DNA of 64,000 bases. Source: Balaenoptera acutorostrata. Taxonomy: Eukaryota > Chordata > Mammalia > Artiodactyla > Balaenopteridae. Shown in pieces: positions 36,941 through 51,012 of this stretch; the stretch's first letter is position 1, and the number at the start of each line of letters is the position of its first letter. Made by a program: the position numbers and the translations under genes. The DNA lies in assembly GCF_949987535.1 (NCBI RefSeq), contig NW_026645838.1:62001-126000 (forward strand), in the 5' to 3' direction. Under the pieces are notes generated by a model. The model worked only from the letters and a program-made list of their open reading frames with translations, ran no database searches and was not told where the DNA came from.

Positions 36941-38699
36941 AGCACGATGAGTGGATTTAGGTACGACGATTCTAAGTGAAATAAGTCACACAGAAAAAGA
37001 CACTTATCCTAAGATATCACTTATAGAGGGAATGTAAAAACCGCTACACTTGAACTGAATTGCAAAACAGAACAGAGTCACACGTTTAGGAAACACACTA
37101 TGGCTGCTGAACGGGAAAGGTGAGGTGGGGTGATGCATAAAACAAGGGTTTCAAATTAGCTCAGATACCGTTCCATAAACCCAATATGTAATAGACAAGA
37201 CCTATTCCTTGCTCAGTGAACTGGACTCAACACCCCCTATTCACCGCACAAGAATATATCTGACTAGTAAGAATCTTCAAACCTATGTATTGATATCTCT
37301 CTGTAAGTGAGTCAAGGGGGTGTAAAGCGGCATAAACACAGCCGTGAAAAGCAGCTAAACCCCATTATAAAAATAAATTACTTTTCAAAACCCGTGAAAC
37401 AAAGACAGTGAAAGAGAGAGAAATTCTTACAAAATTCGTTCAGGGGCTGTGATGCAACCTGGATTGACCATATCTAGACCCACAGCTGATTGAGACATAA
37501 GGGTGGACACTCTTGGGGCTGAGAGGTTCGGTGAGGTTGGGTGAGCCAACGCAGAGCCTTTCAAGTAATACTGCATGGTACCCATCCCATGGGTCCCAAA
37601 TCTCCAGGTTCAAGGGCATCTTCCTACATCGAAAACAGGCATGAGAAACCCAGAAGATGGTACACCGTGTGATCGGGAAAGGTTTCTAAAACGCACCTCA
37701 TTTCTCATCTCCTTTGCTCGGGTTCGCCATTCCAGCCGATTTACTAGCCATCTCCCTCCTTGGAGAATCAGCACCTTTAACCTCCTGTTCCGTACAGGTT
37801 GCAATTTGTCCTGAGGATGAACGGGAAGAGGGGGAACCAATGAGAGACTAGCTCTAGGTGTTGGGACAGGCACAGGTCACTCTATTTTCCCATCAGGAAG
37901 AAGAATTAAGCACAAGCTCAGCCTGCCCCCCAGAACCAGAAGAGGGCCTGAAGCAATCCTGCGCTTTTGCGGCCAGCTCCCAAAAAAGCGAGTTGAAAAA
38001 TGGAGCTCAGGAGCACTGCAATTCACAAACCTGCAGAGTTTTAAATGATACCTCTCGTCCACAAATATATTAAGGGAAGGCAACGAAGAGGCTTTGAAAG
38101 CAAGGCAGAATTGCAGGAAACAGATTTCAGGAGGTAGATTCGAATCGCCTTGAAAGCACATGAAAAGCGGCAAAGCGTGGACAATGATGCCCTTGGCCAA
38201 AAAGGGCGTATGCGTTTTTTCCTGAATATATTCAGGAAAAAACGCATACGCCCTTTTTGGCCAACCAAGCAACCTGGAAAGGCAAATCAGCGCTCCAAAG
38301 AAGTCTCGCTTCCCAGCGGGCAAAAGGGCCATGCGGAAAAAAGTGTCCAAACCAGAAATGCAGGACCGGCCATGGAGAAATGGGAGCCTTGCTACGCTGA
38401 TGGGCGGGATGTAAATTGCCAACAGCCACTCTGGAGAAGTGTACAGTGTGTTCTGAAACATCTAAAAAACACAGCTTGGAGAGCATAGGGCACTTCCACT
38501 CATGGGCGTATAAATTGGGAAAACTAAAAATCAGCAAGACACAGGCACCCCAAAGTTTAGGGCTGCTCTGTTGACAAGAACCCCCACTTCATTACACCTT
38601 AAATATCCTAGGAAAGAGAAAAATGGATAAAGAAGTTGTGGTCCTCATGTACAATGGAATATCACTCAGCCATGAAATCAACGTCATAAGGCTAGTAGC
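36941..38699 (+). repeat. Satellite unit 22, family P
   Basis: P, C229, A333, A462, C634, G667, C792, A1072, A1344, G1403; duplicate pattern of unit 20, two units away. Palindrome 38193-38264 is perfect. Confidence 0.93.
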
Positions 38700-40458
38700 A
38701 GCACGATGAGTGGATTTAGGTACGACGATTCTAAGTGAAATAAGTCACACAGAAAAAGACACTTATCCTAAGATATCACTTATAGAGGGAATGTAAAAAC
38801 CGCTACACTTGAACTGAATTGCAAAACAGAACAGAGTCACACGTTTAGGAAACACACTATGGCTGCTGAACGGGAAAGGTGAGGTGGGGTGATGCATAAA
38901 AAAACGGTTTCAAATTAGCTCAGATACCGTTCCATAAACCCAATATGTAATAGACAAGACCTATTCCTTGCTCAGTGAACTGGACTCAACACCCCCTATT
39001 CACCGCACAAGAATATATCTGACTAGTAAGAATCTTCAAACCTATGTATTGATATCTCTCTGTAAGTGAGTCAAGGGGGTGTAAAGCGGCATAAACACAG
39101 CCGTGAAAAGCAGCTAAACCCCATTATAAAAATAAATTACTTTTCAAAACCCGTGAAACAAAGACAGTGAAAGAGAGAGAAATTCTTACAAAATTCGTTC
39201 AGGGGCTGTGATGCAACCTGGATTGACCATATCTAGACCCACAGCTGATTGAGACATAAGGGTGGACACTCTTGGGGCTGAGAGGTTCGGTGAGGTTGGG
39301 TGAGCCAACGCAGAGCCTTTCAAGTAATACTGAATGGTACCCATCCCATGGGTCCCAAATCTCCACGTTCAAGGGCATCTTCCTACATCGAAAACAGGCA
39401 TGAGAAACCCAGAAGATGGTACACCGTGTGATCGGGAAAGGTTTCTAAAACGCACCTCATTTCTCATCTCCTTTGCTCGGGTTCGCCATTCCAGCCGATT
39501 TACTAGCCATCTCCCTCCTTGGAGAATCAGCACCTTTAACCTCCTGTTCCGTACAGGTTGCAATTTGTCCTGAGGATGAACGGGAAGAGGGGGAACCAAT
39601 GAGAGACTAGCTCTAGGTGTTGGGACAGGCACAGGTCACTCTATTTTCCCATCAGGAAGAAGAATTAAGCACAAGCTCAGCCTGCCCCCCAGAACCAGAA
39701 GAGGGCCTGAAGCAATCCTGCGCTTTTGCGGCCAGCTCCCAAAAAAGCGAGTTGAAAAATGGAGCTCAGGAGCACTGCAATTCACAAACCTGCAGAGTTT
39801 TAAATGATACCTCTCGTCCACAAATATATTAAGGGAAGGCAACGAAGAGGCTTTGAAAGCAAGGCAGAATTGCAGGAAACAGATTTCAGGAGGTAGATTC
39901 GAATCGCCTTGAAAGCACATGAAAAGCGGCAAAGCGTGGACAATGATGCCCTTGGCCAAAAAGGGCGTATGCGTTTTTTCCTGAATATATTCAGGAAAAA
40001 ACGCATACGCCCTTTTTGGCCAACCAAGCAACCTGGAAAGGCCAATCAGCGCTCCAAAGAAGTCTCGCTTCCCAGCGGGCAAAAGGGCCATGCGGAAAAA
40101 ACTGTCCAAACCAGAAATGCAGGACCGGCCATGGAGAAATGGGAGCCTTGCTACGCTGATGGGCGGGATGTAAATTGCCAACAGCCACTCTGGAGAAGTG
40201 TACAGTGTGTTCTGAAACATCTAAAAAACACAGCTTGGAGAGCATAGGGCACTTCCACTCATGGGCGTATAAATTGGGAAAACTAAAAATCAGCAAGACA
40301 CAGGCACCCCAAAGTTTAGGGCTGCTCTGTTGACAAGAAACCCCACTTCATTACACCTTAAATATCCTAGGAAAGAGAAAAATGGATAAAGAAGTTGTGG
40401 TCCTCATGTACAATGGAATATCACTCAGCCATGAAATCAACGTCATAAGGCTAGTAGC
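38700..40458 (+). repeat. Satellite unit 23, family Q at the left, P downstream (mosaic)
   Basis: AAACGG at 203/206 with C229, then T252, A333, A462 and A634 as in neighbouring P units. The switch falls between about 38906 and 38951. Also C667, C792, A1072, C1344, C1403; private A at 40340. Palindrome 39952-40023 is perfect. Confidence 0.93.
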
Positions 40459-42217
40459 AGCACGATGAGTGGATTTAGGTACGACGATTCTAAGTGAAAT
40501 AAGTCACACAGAAAAAGACACTTATCCTAAGATATCACTTATAGAGGGAATGTAAAAACCGCTACACTTGAACTGAATTGCAAAACAGAACAGAGTCACA
40601 CGTTTAGGAAACACACTATGGCTGCTGAACGGGAAAGGTGAGGTGGGGTGATGCATAAAACAAGGGTTTCAAATTAGCTCAGATACCGTTCCATAAACCC
40701 AATATGTAATAGACAAGACCTATTCCTTGCTCAGTGAACTGGACTCAACACCCCCTATTCACCGCACAAGAATATATCTGACTAGTAAGAATCTTCAAAC
40801 CTATGTATTGATATCTCTCTGTAAGTGAGTCAAGGGGGTGTAAAGCGGCATAAACACAGCCGTGAAAAGCAGCTAAACCCCATTATAAAAATAAATTACT
40901 TTTCAAAACCCGTGAAACAAAGACAGTGAAAGAGAGAGAAATTCTTACAAAATTCGTTCAGGGGCTGTGATGCAACCTGGATTGACCATATCTAGACCCA
41001 CAGCTGATTGAGACATAAGGGTGGACACTCTTGGGGCTGAGAGGTTCGGTGAGGTTGGGTGAGCCAACGCAGAGCCTTTCAAGTAATACTGAATGGTACC
41101 CATCCCATGGGTCCCAAATCTCCACGTTCAAGGGCATCTTCCTACATCGAAAACAGGCATGAGAAACCCAGAAGATGGTACACCGTGTGATCGGGAAAGG
41201 TTTCTAAAACGCACCTCATTTCTCATCTCCTTTGCTCGGGTTCGCCATTCCAGCCGATTTACTAGCCATCTCCCTCCTTGGAGAATCAGCACCTTTAACC
41301 TCCTGTTCCGTACAGGTTGCAATTTGTCCTGAGGATGAACGGGAAGAGGGGGAACCAATGAGAGACTAGCTCTAGGTGTTGGGACAGGCACAGGTCACTC
41401 TATTTTCCCATCAGGAAGAAGAATTAAGCACAAGCTCAGCCTGCCCCCCAGAACCAGCAGAGGGCCTGAAGCAATCCTGCGCTTTTGCGGCCAGCTCCCA
41501 AAAAAGCGAGTTGAAAAATGGAGCTCAGGAACACTGCAATTCACAAACCTGCAGAGTTTTAAATGATACCTCTCGTCCACAAATATATTAAGGGAAGGCA
41601 ACGAAGAGGCTTTGAAAGCAAGGCAGAATTGCAGGAAACAGATTTCAGGAGGTAGATTCGAATCGCCTTGAAAGCACATGAAAAGCGGCAAAGCGTGGAC
41701 AATGATGCCCTTGGCCAAAAAGGGCGTATGCGTTTTTTCCTGAATATATTCAGGAAAAAACGCATACGCCCTTTTTGGCCAACCAAGCAACCTGGAAAGG
41801 CCAATCAGCGCTCCAAAGAAGTCTCGCTTCCCAGCGGGCAAAAGGGCCATGCGGAAAAAACTGTCCAAACCAGAAATGCAGGACCGGCCATGGAGAAATG
41901 GGAGCCTTGCTACGCTGATGGGCGGGATGTAAATTGCCAACAGCCACTCTGGAGAAGTGTACAGTGTGTTCTGAAACATCTAAAAAACACAGCTTGGAGA
42001 GCATAGGGCACTTCCACTCATGGGCGTATAAATTGGGAAAACTAAAAATCAGCAAGACACAGGCACCCCAAAGTTTAGGGCTGCTCTGTTGACAAGAACC
42101 CCCACTTCATTACACCTTAAATATCCTAGGAAAGAGAAAAATGGATAAAGAAGTTGTGGTCCTCATGTACAATGGAATATCACTCAGCCATGAAATCAAC
42201 GTCATAAGGCTAGTAGC
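40459..42217 (+). repeat. Satellite unit 24, family P
   Basis: P, C229, A333, A462, A634, C667, C792, A1072, C1344, C1403. C at 41458 (CCAGCAGAG) and A at 41531 (CAGGAACAC) are shared only with unit 35. Palindrome 41711-41782 is perfect. Confidence 0.93.
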
Positions 42218-43976
42218 AGCACGATGAGTGGATTTAGGTACGACGATTCTAAGTGAAATAAGTCACACAGAAAAAGACACTTATCCTAAGATATCACTTA
42301 TAGAGGGAATGTAAAAACCGCTACACTTGAACTGAATTGCAAAACAGAACAGAGTCACACGTTTAGGAAACACACTATGGCTGCTGAACGGGAAAGGTGA
42401 GGTGGGGTGATGCATAAAAAAACGGTTTCAAATTAGCTCAGATACCGTTCCATAAACCCAATATGTAAGAGACAAGACCTATTCCTTGCTCAGTGAACTG
42501 GACTCAACACCCCCTATTCACCGCACAAGAATATATCTGACTAGTAAGATTCTTCAAACCTATGTATTGATATCTCTCTGTAAGTGAGTCAAGGGGGTGT
42601 AAAGCGGCATAAACACAGCCGTGAAAAGCAGCTAAACCCCATTATAAAAATAAATTACTTTTCAAAACCCGTGAAACAGAGACAGTGAAAGAGAGAGAAA
42701 TTCTTACAAAATTCGTTCAGGGGCTGTGATGCAACCTGGATTGACCATATCTAGACCCACAGCTGATTGAGACATAAGGGTGGACACTCTTGGGGCTGAG
42801 AGGTTCGGTGAGGTTGGGTGAGCCAACGCAGAGCCTTTCAAGTAATACTGCATGGTACCCATCCCATGGGTCCCAAATCTCCACGTTCAAGGGCATCTTC
42901 CTACATCGAAAACAGGCATGAGAAACCCAGAAGATGGTACACCGTGTGATCGGGAAAGGTTTCTAAAACGCACCTCATTTCTCATCTCCTTTGCTCGGGT
43001 TCGCCATTGCAGCCGATTTACTAGCCATCTCCCTCCTTGGAGAATCAGCACCTTTAACCTCCTGTTCCGTACAGGTTGCAATTTGTCCTGAGGATGAACG
43101 GGAAGAGGGGGAACCAATGAGAGACTAGCTCTAGGTGTTGGGACAGGCACAGGTCACTCTATTTTCCCATCAGGAAGAAGAATTAAGCACAAGCTCAGCC
43201 TGCCCCCCAGAACCAGAAGAGGGCCTGAAGCAATCCTGCGCTTTTGCGGCCAGCTCCCAAAAAAGCGAGTTGAAAAATGGAGCTCAGGAGCACTGCAATT
43301 CACAAACCTGCAGAGTTTTAAATGATACCTCTCGTCCACAAATATATTAAGGGAAGGCAACGAAGAGGCTTTGAAAGCAAGGCAGAATTGCAGGAAAAAG
43401 ATTTCAGGAGGTAGATTCGAATCGCCTTGAAAGCACATGAAAAGCGGCAAAGCGTGGACAATGATGCCCTTGGCCAAAAAGGGCGTATGCGTTTTTTCCT
43501 GAATATATTCAGGAAAAAACGCATACGCCCTTTTTGGCCAACCAAGCAACCTGGAAAGGCCAATCAACGCTCCAAAGAAGTCTCGCTTCCCAGCGGGCAA
43601 AAGGGCCATGCGGAAAAAACTGTCCAAACCAGAAATGCAGGACCGGCCATGGAGAAATGGGAGCCTTGCTACGCTGATGGGCGGGATGTAAATTGCCAAC
43701 AGCCACTCTGGAGAAGTGTACAGTGTGTTCTGAAACATCTAAAAAACACAGCTTGGAGAGCATAGGGCACTTCCACTCATGGGCGTATAAATTGGGAAAA
43801 CTAAAAATCAGCAAGACACAGGCACCCCAAAGTTTAGGGCTGCTCTGTTGACAAGAACCCCCACTTCAATACACCTTAAATATCGTAGGAAAGAGAAAAA
43901 TGGATAAAGAAGTTGTGGTCCTCATGTACAATGGAATATCACTCAGCCATGAAATCAACGTCATAAGGCTAGTAGC
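42218..43976 (+). repeat. Satellite unit 25, family Q
   Basis: AAACGG, C229, G252, T333, G462, C634, C667, G792, A1072, C1344, C1403. Private changes: GGAAAAAGAT (near 43398), ATCAACGCTCC (near 43566), CTTCAATACACC (near 43868) and ATCGTAGG (near 43885). Palindrome 43470-43541 is perfect. Confidence 0.93.
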
Positions 43977-45735
43977 AGCACGATGAGTGGATTTAGGTAC
44001 GACGATTCTAAGTGAAATAAGTCACACAGAAAAAGACACTTATCCTAAGATATCACTTATAGAGGGAATGTAAAAACCGCTACACTTGAACTGAATTGCA
44101 AAACAGAACAGAGTCACACGTTTAGGAAACACACTATGGCTGCTGAACGGGAAAGGTGAGGTGGGGTGATGCATAAAACAAGGGTTTCAAATTAGCTCAG
44201 ATACCGTTCCATAAACCCAATATGTAATAGACAAGACCTATTCCTTGCTCAGTGAACTGGACTCAACACCCCCTATTCACCGCACAAGAATATATCTGAC
44301 TAGTAAGAATCTTCAAACCTATGTATTGATATCTCTCTGTAAGTGAGTCAAGGGGGTGTAAAGCGGCATAAACACAGCCGTGAAAAGCAGCTAAACCCCA
44401 TTATAAAAATAAATTACTTTTCAAAACCCGTGAAACAAAGACAGTGAAAGAGAGAGAAATTCTTACAAAATTCGTTCAGGGGCTGTGATGCAACCTGGAT
44501 TGACCATATCTAGACCCACAGCTGATTGAGACATAAGGGTGGACACTCTTGGGGCTGAGAGGTTCGGTGAGGTTGGGTGAGCCAACGCAGAGCCTTTCAA
44601 GTAATACTGAATGGTACCCATCCCATGGGTCCCAAATCTCCACGTTCAAGGGCATCTTCCTACATCGAAAACAGGCATGAGAAACCCAGAAGATGGTACA
44701 CCGTGTGATCGGGAAAGGTTTCTAAAACGCACCTCATTTCTCATCTCCTTTGCTCGGGTTCGCCATTGCAGCCGATTTACTAGCCATCTCCCTCCTTGGA
44801 GAATCAGCACCTTTAACCTCCTGTTCCGTACAGGTTGCAATTTGTCCTGAGGATGAACGGGAAGAGGGGGAACCAATGAGAGACTAGCTCTAGGTGTTGG
44901 GACAGGCACAGGTCACTCTATTTTCCCATCAGGAAGAAGAATTAAGCACAAGCTCAGCCTGCCCCCCAGAACCAGAAGAGGGCCTGAAGCAATCCTGCGC
45001 TTTTGCGGCCAGCTCCCAAAAAAGCGAGTTGAAAAATGGAGCTGAGGAGCACTGCAATTCACAAACCTGCAGAGTTTTAAATGATACCTCTCGTCCACAA
45101 ATATATTAAGGGAAGGCAACGAAGAGGCTTTGAAAGCAAGGCAGAATTGCAGGAAACAGATTTCAGGAGGTAGATTCGAATCGCCTTGAAAGCACATGAA
45201 AAGCGGCAAAGCGTGGACAATGATGCCCTTGGCCAAAAAGGGCGTATGCGTTTTTTCCTGAATATATTCAGGAAAAAACGCATACGCCCTTTTTGGCCAA
45301 CCAAGCAACCTGGAAAGGCCAATCAGCGCTCCAAAGAAGTCTCGCTTCCCAGCGGGCAAAAGGGCCATGCGGAAAAAACTGTCCAAACCAGAAATGCAGG
45401 ACCGGCCATGGAGAAATGGGAGCCTTGCTACGCTGATGGGCGGGATGTAAATTGCCAACAGCCACTCTGGAGAAGTGTACAGTGTGTTCTGAAACATCTA
45501 AAAAACACAGCTTGGAGAGCATAGGGCACTTCCACTCATGGGCGTATAAATTGGGAAAACTAAAAATCAGCAAGACACAGGCACCCCAAAGTTTAGGGCT
45601 GCTCTGTTGACAAGAACCCCCACTTCATTACACCTTAAATATCCTAGGAAAGAGAAAAATGGATAAAGAAGTTGTGGTCCTCATGTACAATGGAATATCA
45701 CTCAGCCATGAAATCAACGTCATAAGGCTAGTAGC
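43977..45735 (+). repeat. Satellite unit 26, family P
   Basis: P, C229, A333, A462, A634, C667, G792, A1072, C1344, C1403. Private G at 45044 (GAGCTGAGG). Last unit of the central C229 block. Palindrome 45229-45300 is perfect. Confidence 0.93.
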
Positions 45736-47494
45736 AGCACGATGAGTGGATTTAGGTACGACGATTCTAAGTGAAATAAGTCACACAGAAAAAGACACTT
45801 ATCCTAAGATATCACTTATAGAGGGAATGTAAAAACCGCTACACTTGAACTGAATTGCAAAACAGAACAGAGTCACACGTTTAGGAAACACACTATGGCT
45901 GCTGAACGGGAAAGGTGAGGTGGGGTGATGCATAAAACAAGGGTTTCAAATTAGCTCAGATACTGTTCCATAAACCCAATATGTAATAGACAAGACCTAT
46001 TCCTTGCTCAGTGAACTGGACTCAACACCCCCTATTCACCGCACAAGAATATATCTGACTAGTAAGATTCTTCAAACCTATGTATTGATATCTCTCTGTA
46101 AGTGAGTCAAGGGGGTGTAAAGCGGCATAAACACAGCCGTGAAAAGCAGCTAAACCCCATTATAAAAATAAATTACTTTTCAAAACCCGTGAAACAAAGA
46201 CAGTGAAAGAGAGAGAAATTCTTACAAAATTCGTTCAGGGGCTGTGATGCAACCTGGATTGACCATATCTAGACCCACAGCTGATTGAGACATAAGGGTG
46301 GACACTCTTGGGGCTGAGAGGTTCGGTGAGGTTGGGTGAGCCAACGCAGAGCCTTTCAAGTAATACTGCATGGTACCCATCCCATGGGTCCCAAATCTCC
46401 ACGTTCAAGGGCATCTTCCTACATCGAAAACAGGCATGAGAAACCCAGAAGATGGTACACCGTGTGATCGGGAAAGGTTTCTAAAACGCACCTCATTTCT
46501 CATCTCCTTTGCTCGGGTTCGCCATTCCAGCCGATTTACTAGCCATCTCCCTCCTTGGAGAATCAGCACCTTTAACCTCCTGTTCCGTACAGGTTGCAAT
46601 TTGTCCTGAGGATGAACGGGAAGAGGGGGAACCAATGAGAGACTAGCTCTAGGTGTTGGGACAGGCACAGGTCACTCTATTTTCCCATCAGGAAGAAGAA
46701 TTAAGCACAAGCTCAGCCTGCCCCCCAGAACCAGAAGAGGGCCTGAAGCAATCCTGCGCTTTTGCGGCCAGCTCCCAAAAAAGCGAGTTGAAAAATGGAG
46801 CTCAGGAGCACTGCAATTCACAAACCTGCAGAGTTTTAAATGATACCTCTCGTCCACAAATATATTAAGGGAAGGCAACGAAGAGGCTTTGAAAGCAAGG
46901 CAGAATTGCAGGAAACAGATTTCAGGAGGTAGATTCGAATCGCCTTGAAAGCACATGAAAAGCGGCAAAGCGTGGACAATGATGCCCTTGGCCAAAAAGG
47001 GCGTATGCGTTTTTTCCTGAATATATTCAGGAAAAAACGCATAAGCCCTTTTTGGCCAACCAAGCAACCTGGAAAGGCAAATCAGCGCTCCAAAGAAGTC
47101 TCGCTTCCCAGCGGGCAAAAGGGCCATGCGGAAAAAAGTGTCCAAACCAGAAATGCAGGACCGGCCATGGAGAAATGGGAGCCTTGCTACGCTGATGGGC
47201 GGGATGTAAATTGCCAACAGCCACTCTGGAGAAGTGTACAGTGTGTTCTGAAACATCTAAAAAACACAGCTTGGAGAGCATAGGGCACTTCCACTCATGG
47301 GCGTATAAATTGGGAAAACTAAAAATCAGCAAGACACAGGCACCCCAAAGTTTAGGGCTGCTCTGTTGACAAGAACCCCCACTTCATTACACCTTAAATA
47401 TCCTAGGAAAGAGAAAAATGGATAAAGAAGTTGTGGTCCTCATGTACAATGGAATATGACTCAGCCATGAAATCAACGTCCTAAGGCTAGTAGC
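45736..47494 (+). repeat. Satellite unit 27, family P
   Basis: P, T229, T333, A462, C634, C667, C792, A1072, A1344, G1403. C to A at 47044 breaks the right palindrome arm (46988-47059). Private G at 47458; GTCC at 47481. Confidence 0.93.
46988..47059. repeat. Palindrome of unit 27, mismatch in right arm
   Basis: GCATAAGCCC replaces GCATACGCCC (C to A at 47044), removing one CpG and creating one mismatch in the right arm. Confidence 0.9.
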
Positions 47495-49253
47495 AGCACG
47501 ATGAGTGGATTTAGGTACGACGATTCTAAGTGAAATAAGTCACACAGAAAAAGACACTTATCCTAAGATATCACTTATAGAGGGAATGTAAAAACCGCTA
47601 CACTTGAACTGAATTGCAAAACAGAACAGAGTCACACGTTTAGGAAACACACTATGGCTGCTGAACGGGAAAGGTGAGGTGGGGTGATGCATAAAACAAG
47701 GGTTTCAAATTAGCTCAGATACTGTTCCATAAACCCAATATGTAATAGAGAAGACCTATTCCTTGCTCAGTGAACTGGACTCAACACCCCCTATTCACCG
47801 CACAAGAATATATCTGACTAGTAAGAATCTTCAAACCTATGTATTGATATCTCTCTGTAAGTGAGTCAAGGGGGTGTAAAGCGGCATAAACACAGCCGTG
47901 AAAAGCAGCTAAACCCCATTATAAAAATAAATTACTTTTCAAAACCCGTGAAACAAAGACAGTGAAAGAGAGAGAAATTCTTACAAAATTCGTTCAGGGG
48001 CTGTGATGCAACCTGGATTGACCATATCTAGACCCACAGCTGATTGAGACATAAGGGTGGACACTCTTGGGGCTGAGAGGTTCGGTGAGGTTGGGTGAGC
48101 CAACGCAGAGCCTTTCAAGTAATACTGAATTGTACCCATCCCATGGGTCCCAAATCTCCACTTTCAAGGGCATCTTCCTACATCGAAAACAGGCATGAGA
48201 AACCCAGAAGATGGTACACCGTGTGATCGGGAAAGGTTTCTAAAACGCACCTCATTTCTCATCTCCTTTGCTCGGGTTCGCCATTGCAGCCGATTTACTA
48301 GCCATCTCCCTCCTTGGAGAATCAGCACCTTTAACCTCCTGTTCCGTACAGGTTGCAATTTGTCCTGAGGATGAACGGGAAGAGGGGGAACCAATGAGAG
48401 ACTAGCTCTAGGTGTTGGGACAGGCACAGGTCACTCTATTTTCCCATCAGGAAGAAGAATTAAGCACAAGCTCAGCCTGCCCCCCAGAACCAGAAGAGGG
48501 CCTGAAGCAATCCTGCGCTTTTGCGGCCAGCTCCCAAAAAAGCGAGTTGAAAAATGGAGCTCAGGAGCACTGCAATTCACAAACCTGCAGAGTTTTAAAT
48601 GATACCTCTCGTCCACAAATATATTAAGGGAAGGCAACGAAGAGGCTTTGAAAGCAAGGCAGAATTGCAGGAAACAGATTTCAGGAGGTAGATTCGAATC
48701 GCCTTGAAAGCACATGAAAAGCGGCAAAGCGTGGACAATGATGCCCTTGGCCAAAAAGGGCGTATGCGTTTTTTCCTGAATATATTCAGGAAAAAACGCA
48801 TACGCCCTTTTTGGCCAACCAAGCAACCTGGAAAGGCCAATCAGCGCTCCAAAGAAGTCTCGCTTCCCAGCGGGCAAAAGGGCCATGCGGAAAAAACTGT
48901 CCAAACCAGAAATGCAGGACCGGCCATGGAGAAATGGGAGCCTTGCTACGCTGATGGGCGGGATGTAAATTGCCAACAGCCACTCTGGAGAAGTGTACAG
49001 TGTGTTCTGAAACATCTAAAAAACACAGCTTGGAGAGCATAGGGCACTTCCACTCATGGGCGTATAAATTGGGAAAACTAAAAATCAGCAAGACACAGGC
49101 ACCCCAAAGTTTAGGGCTGCTCTGTTGACAAGAACCCCCACTTCATTACACCTTAAATATCCTAGGAAAGAGAAAAATGGATAAAGAAGTTGTGGTCCTC
49201 ATGTACAATGGAATATCACTCAGCCATGAAATCAACGTCATAAGGCTAGTAGC
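47495..49253 (+). repeat. Satellite unit 28, family P
   Basis: P, T229, G256, A333, A462, A634/T637 (CTGAATTG), C667, G792, A1072, C1344, C1403; nearly the same as unit 30. Private T at 48162. Palindrome 48747-48818 is perfect. Confidence 0.93.
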
Positions 49254-51012
49254 AGCACGATGAGTGGATTTAGGTACGACGATTCTAAGTGAAATAAGTC
49301 ACACAGAAAAAGACACTTATCCTAAGATATCACTTATAGAGGGAATGTAAAAACCGCTACACTTGAACTGAATTGCAAAACAGAACAGAGTCACACGTTT
49401 AGGAAACACACTATGGCTGCTGAACGGGAAAGGTGAGGTGGGGTGATGCATAAAAAAACGGTTTCAAATTAGCTCAGATACCGTTCCATAAACCCAATAT
49501 GTAAGAGACAAGACCTATTCCTTGCTCAGTGAACTGGACACAACACCCCCTATTCACCGCACAAGAATATATCTGACTAGTAAGATTCTTCAAACCTATG
49601 TATTGATATCTCTCTGTAAGTGAGTCAAGGGGGTGTAAAGCGGCATAAACACAGCCGTGAAAAGCAGCTAAACCCCATTATAAAAATAAATTACTTTTCA
49701 AAACCCGTGAAACAAAGACAGTGAAAGAGAGAGAAATTCTTACAAAATTCGTTCAGGGGCTGTGATGCAACCTGGATTGACCATATCTAGACCCACAGCT
49801 GATTGAGACATAAGGGTGGACACTCTTGGGGCTGAGAGGTTCGGTGAGGTTGGGTGAGCCAACGCAGAGCCTTTCAAGTAATACTGCATGGTACCCATCC
49901 CATTGGTCCCAAATCTCCAGGTTCAAGTGCATCTTCCTACATCGAAAACAGGCATGAGAAACCCAGAAGATGGTACACCGTGTGATCGGGAAAGGTTTCT
50001 AAAACGCACCTCATTTCTCATCTCCTTTGCTCGGGTTCGCCATTGCAGCCGATTTACTAGCCATCTCCCTCCTTGGAGAATCAGCACCTTTAACCTCCTG
50101 TTCCGTACAGGTTGCAATTTGTCCTGAGGATGAACGGGAAGAGGGGGAACCAATGAGAGACTAGCTCTAGGTGTTGGGACAGGCACAGGTCACTCTATTT
50201 TCCCATCAGGAAGAAGAATTAAGCACAAGCTCAGCCTGCCCCCCAGAACCAGAAGAGGGCCTGAAGCAATCCTGCGCTTTTGCGGCCAGCTCCCAAAAAA
50301 GCGAGTTGAAAAATGGAGCTCAGGAGCACTGCAATTCACAAACCTGCAGAGTTTTAAATGATACCTCTCGTCCACAAATATATTAAGGGAAGGCAACGAA
50401 GAGGCTTTGAAAGCAAGGCAGAATTGCAGGAAACAGATTTCAGGAGGTAGATTCGAATCGCCTTGAAAGCACATGAAAAGCGGCAAAGCGTGGACAATGA
50501 TGCCCTTGGCCAAAAAGGGCGTATGCGTTTTTTCCTGAATATATTCAGGAAAAAACGCATACGCCCTTTTTGGCCAACCAAGCAACCTGGAAAGGCAAAT
50601 CAGCGCTCCAAAGAAGTCTCGCTTCCCAGCGGGCAAAAGGGCCATGCGGAAAAAAGTGTCCAAACCAGAAATGCAGGACCGGCCATGGAGAAATGGGAGC
50701 CTTGCTACGCTGATGGGCGGGATGTAAATTGCCAACAGCCACTCTGGAGAAGTGTACAGTGTGTTCTGAAACATCTAAAAAACACAGCTTGGAGAGCTTA
50801 GGGCACTTCCACTCATGGGCGTATAAATTGGGAAAACTAAAAATCAGCAAGACACAGGCACCCCAAAGTTTAGGGCTGCTCTGTTGACAAGAACCCCCAC
50901 TTCATTACACCTTAAATATCCTAGGAAAGAGAAAAATGGATAAAGAAGTTGTGGTCCTCATGTACAATGGAATATCACTCAGCCATGAAATCAACGTCCT
51001 AAGGCTAGTAGC
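49254..51012 (+). repeat. Satellite unit 29, family Q
   Basis: Long-range copy of unit 11: AAACGG, G252, T333, A462, G667, A1344, G1403, with T at 49928, T at 50798 and C at 50999. It differs by G792. Private A at 49540 and T at 49904. Palindrome 50506-50577 is perfect. Confidence 0.93.
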
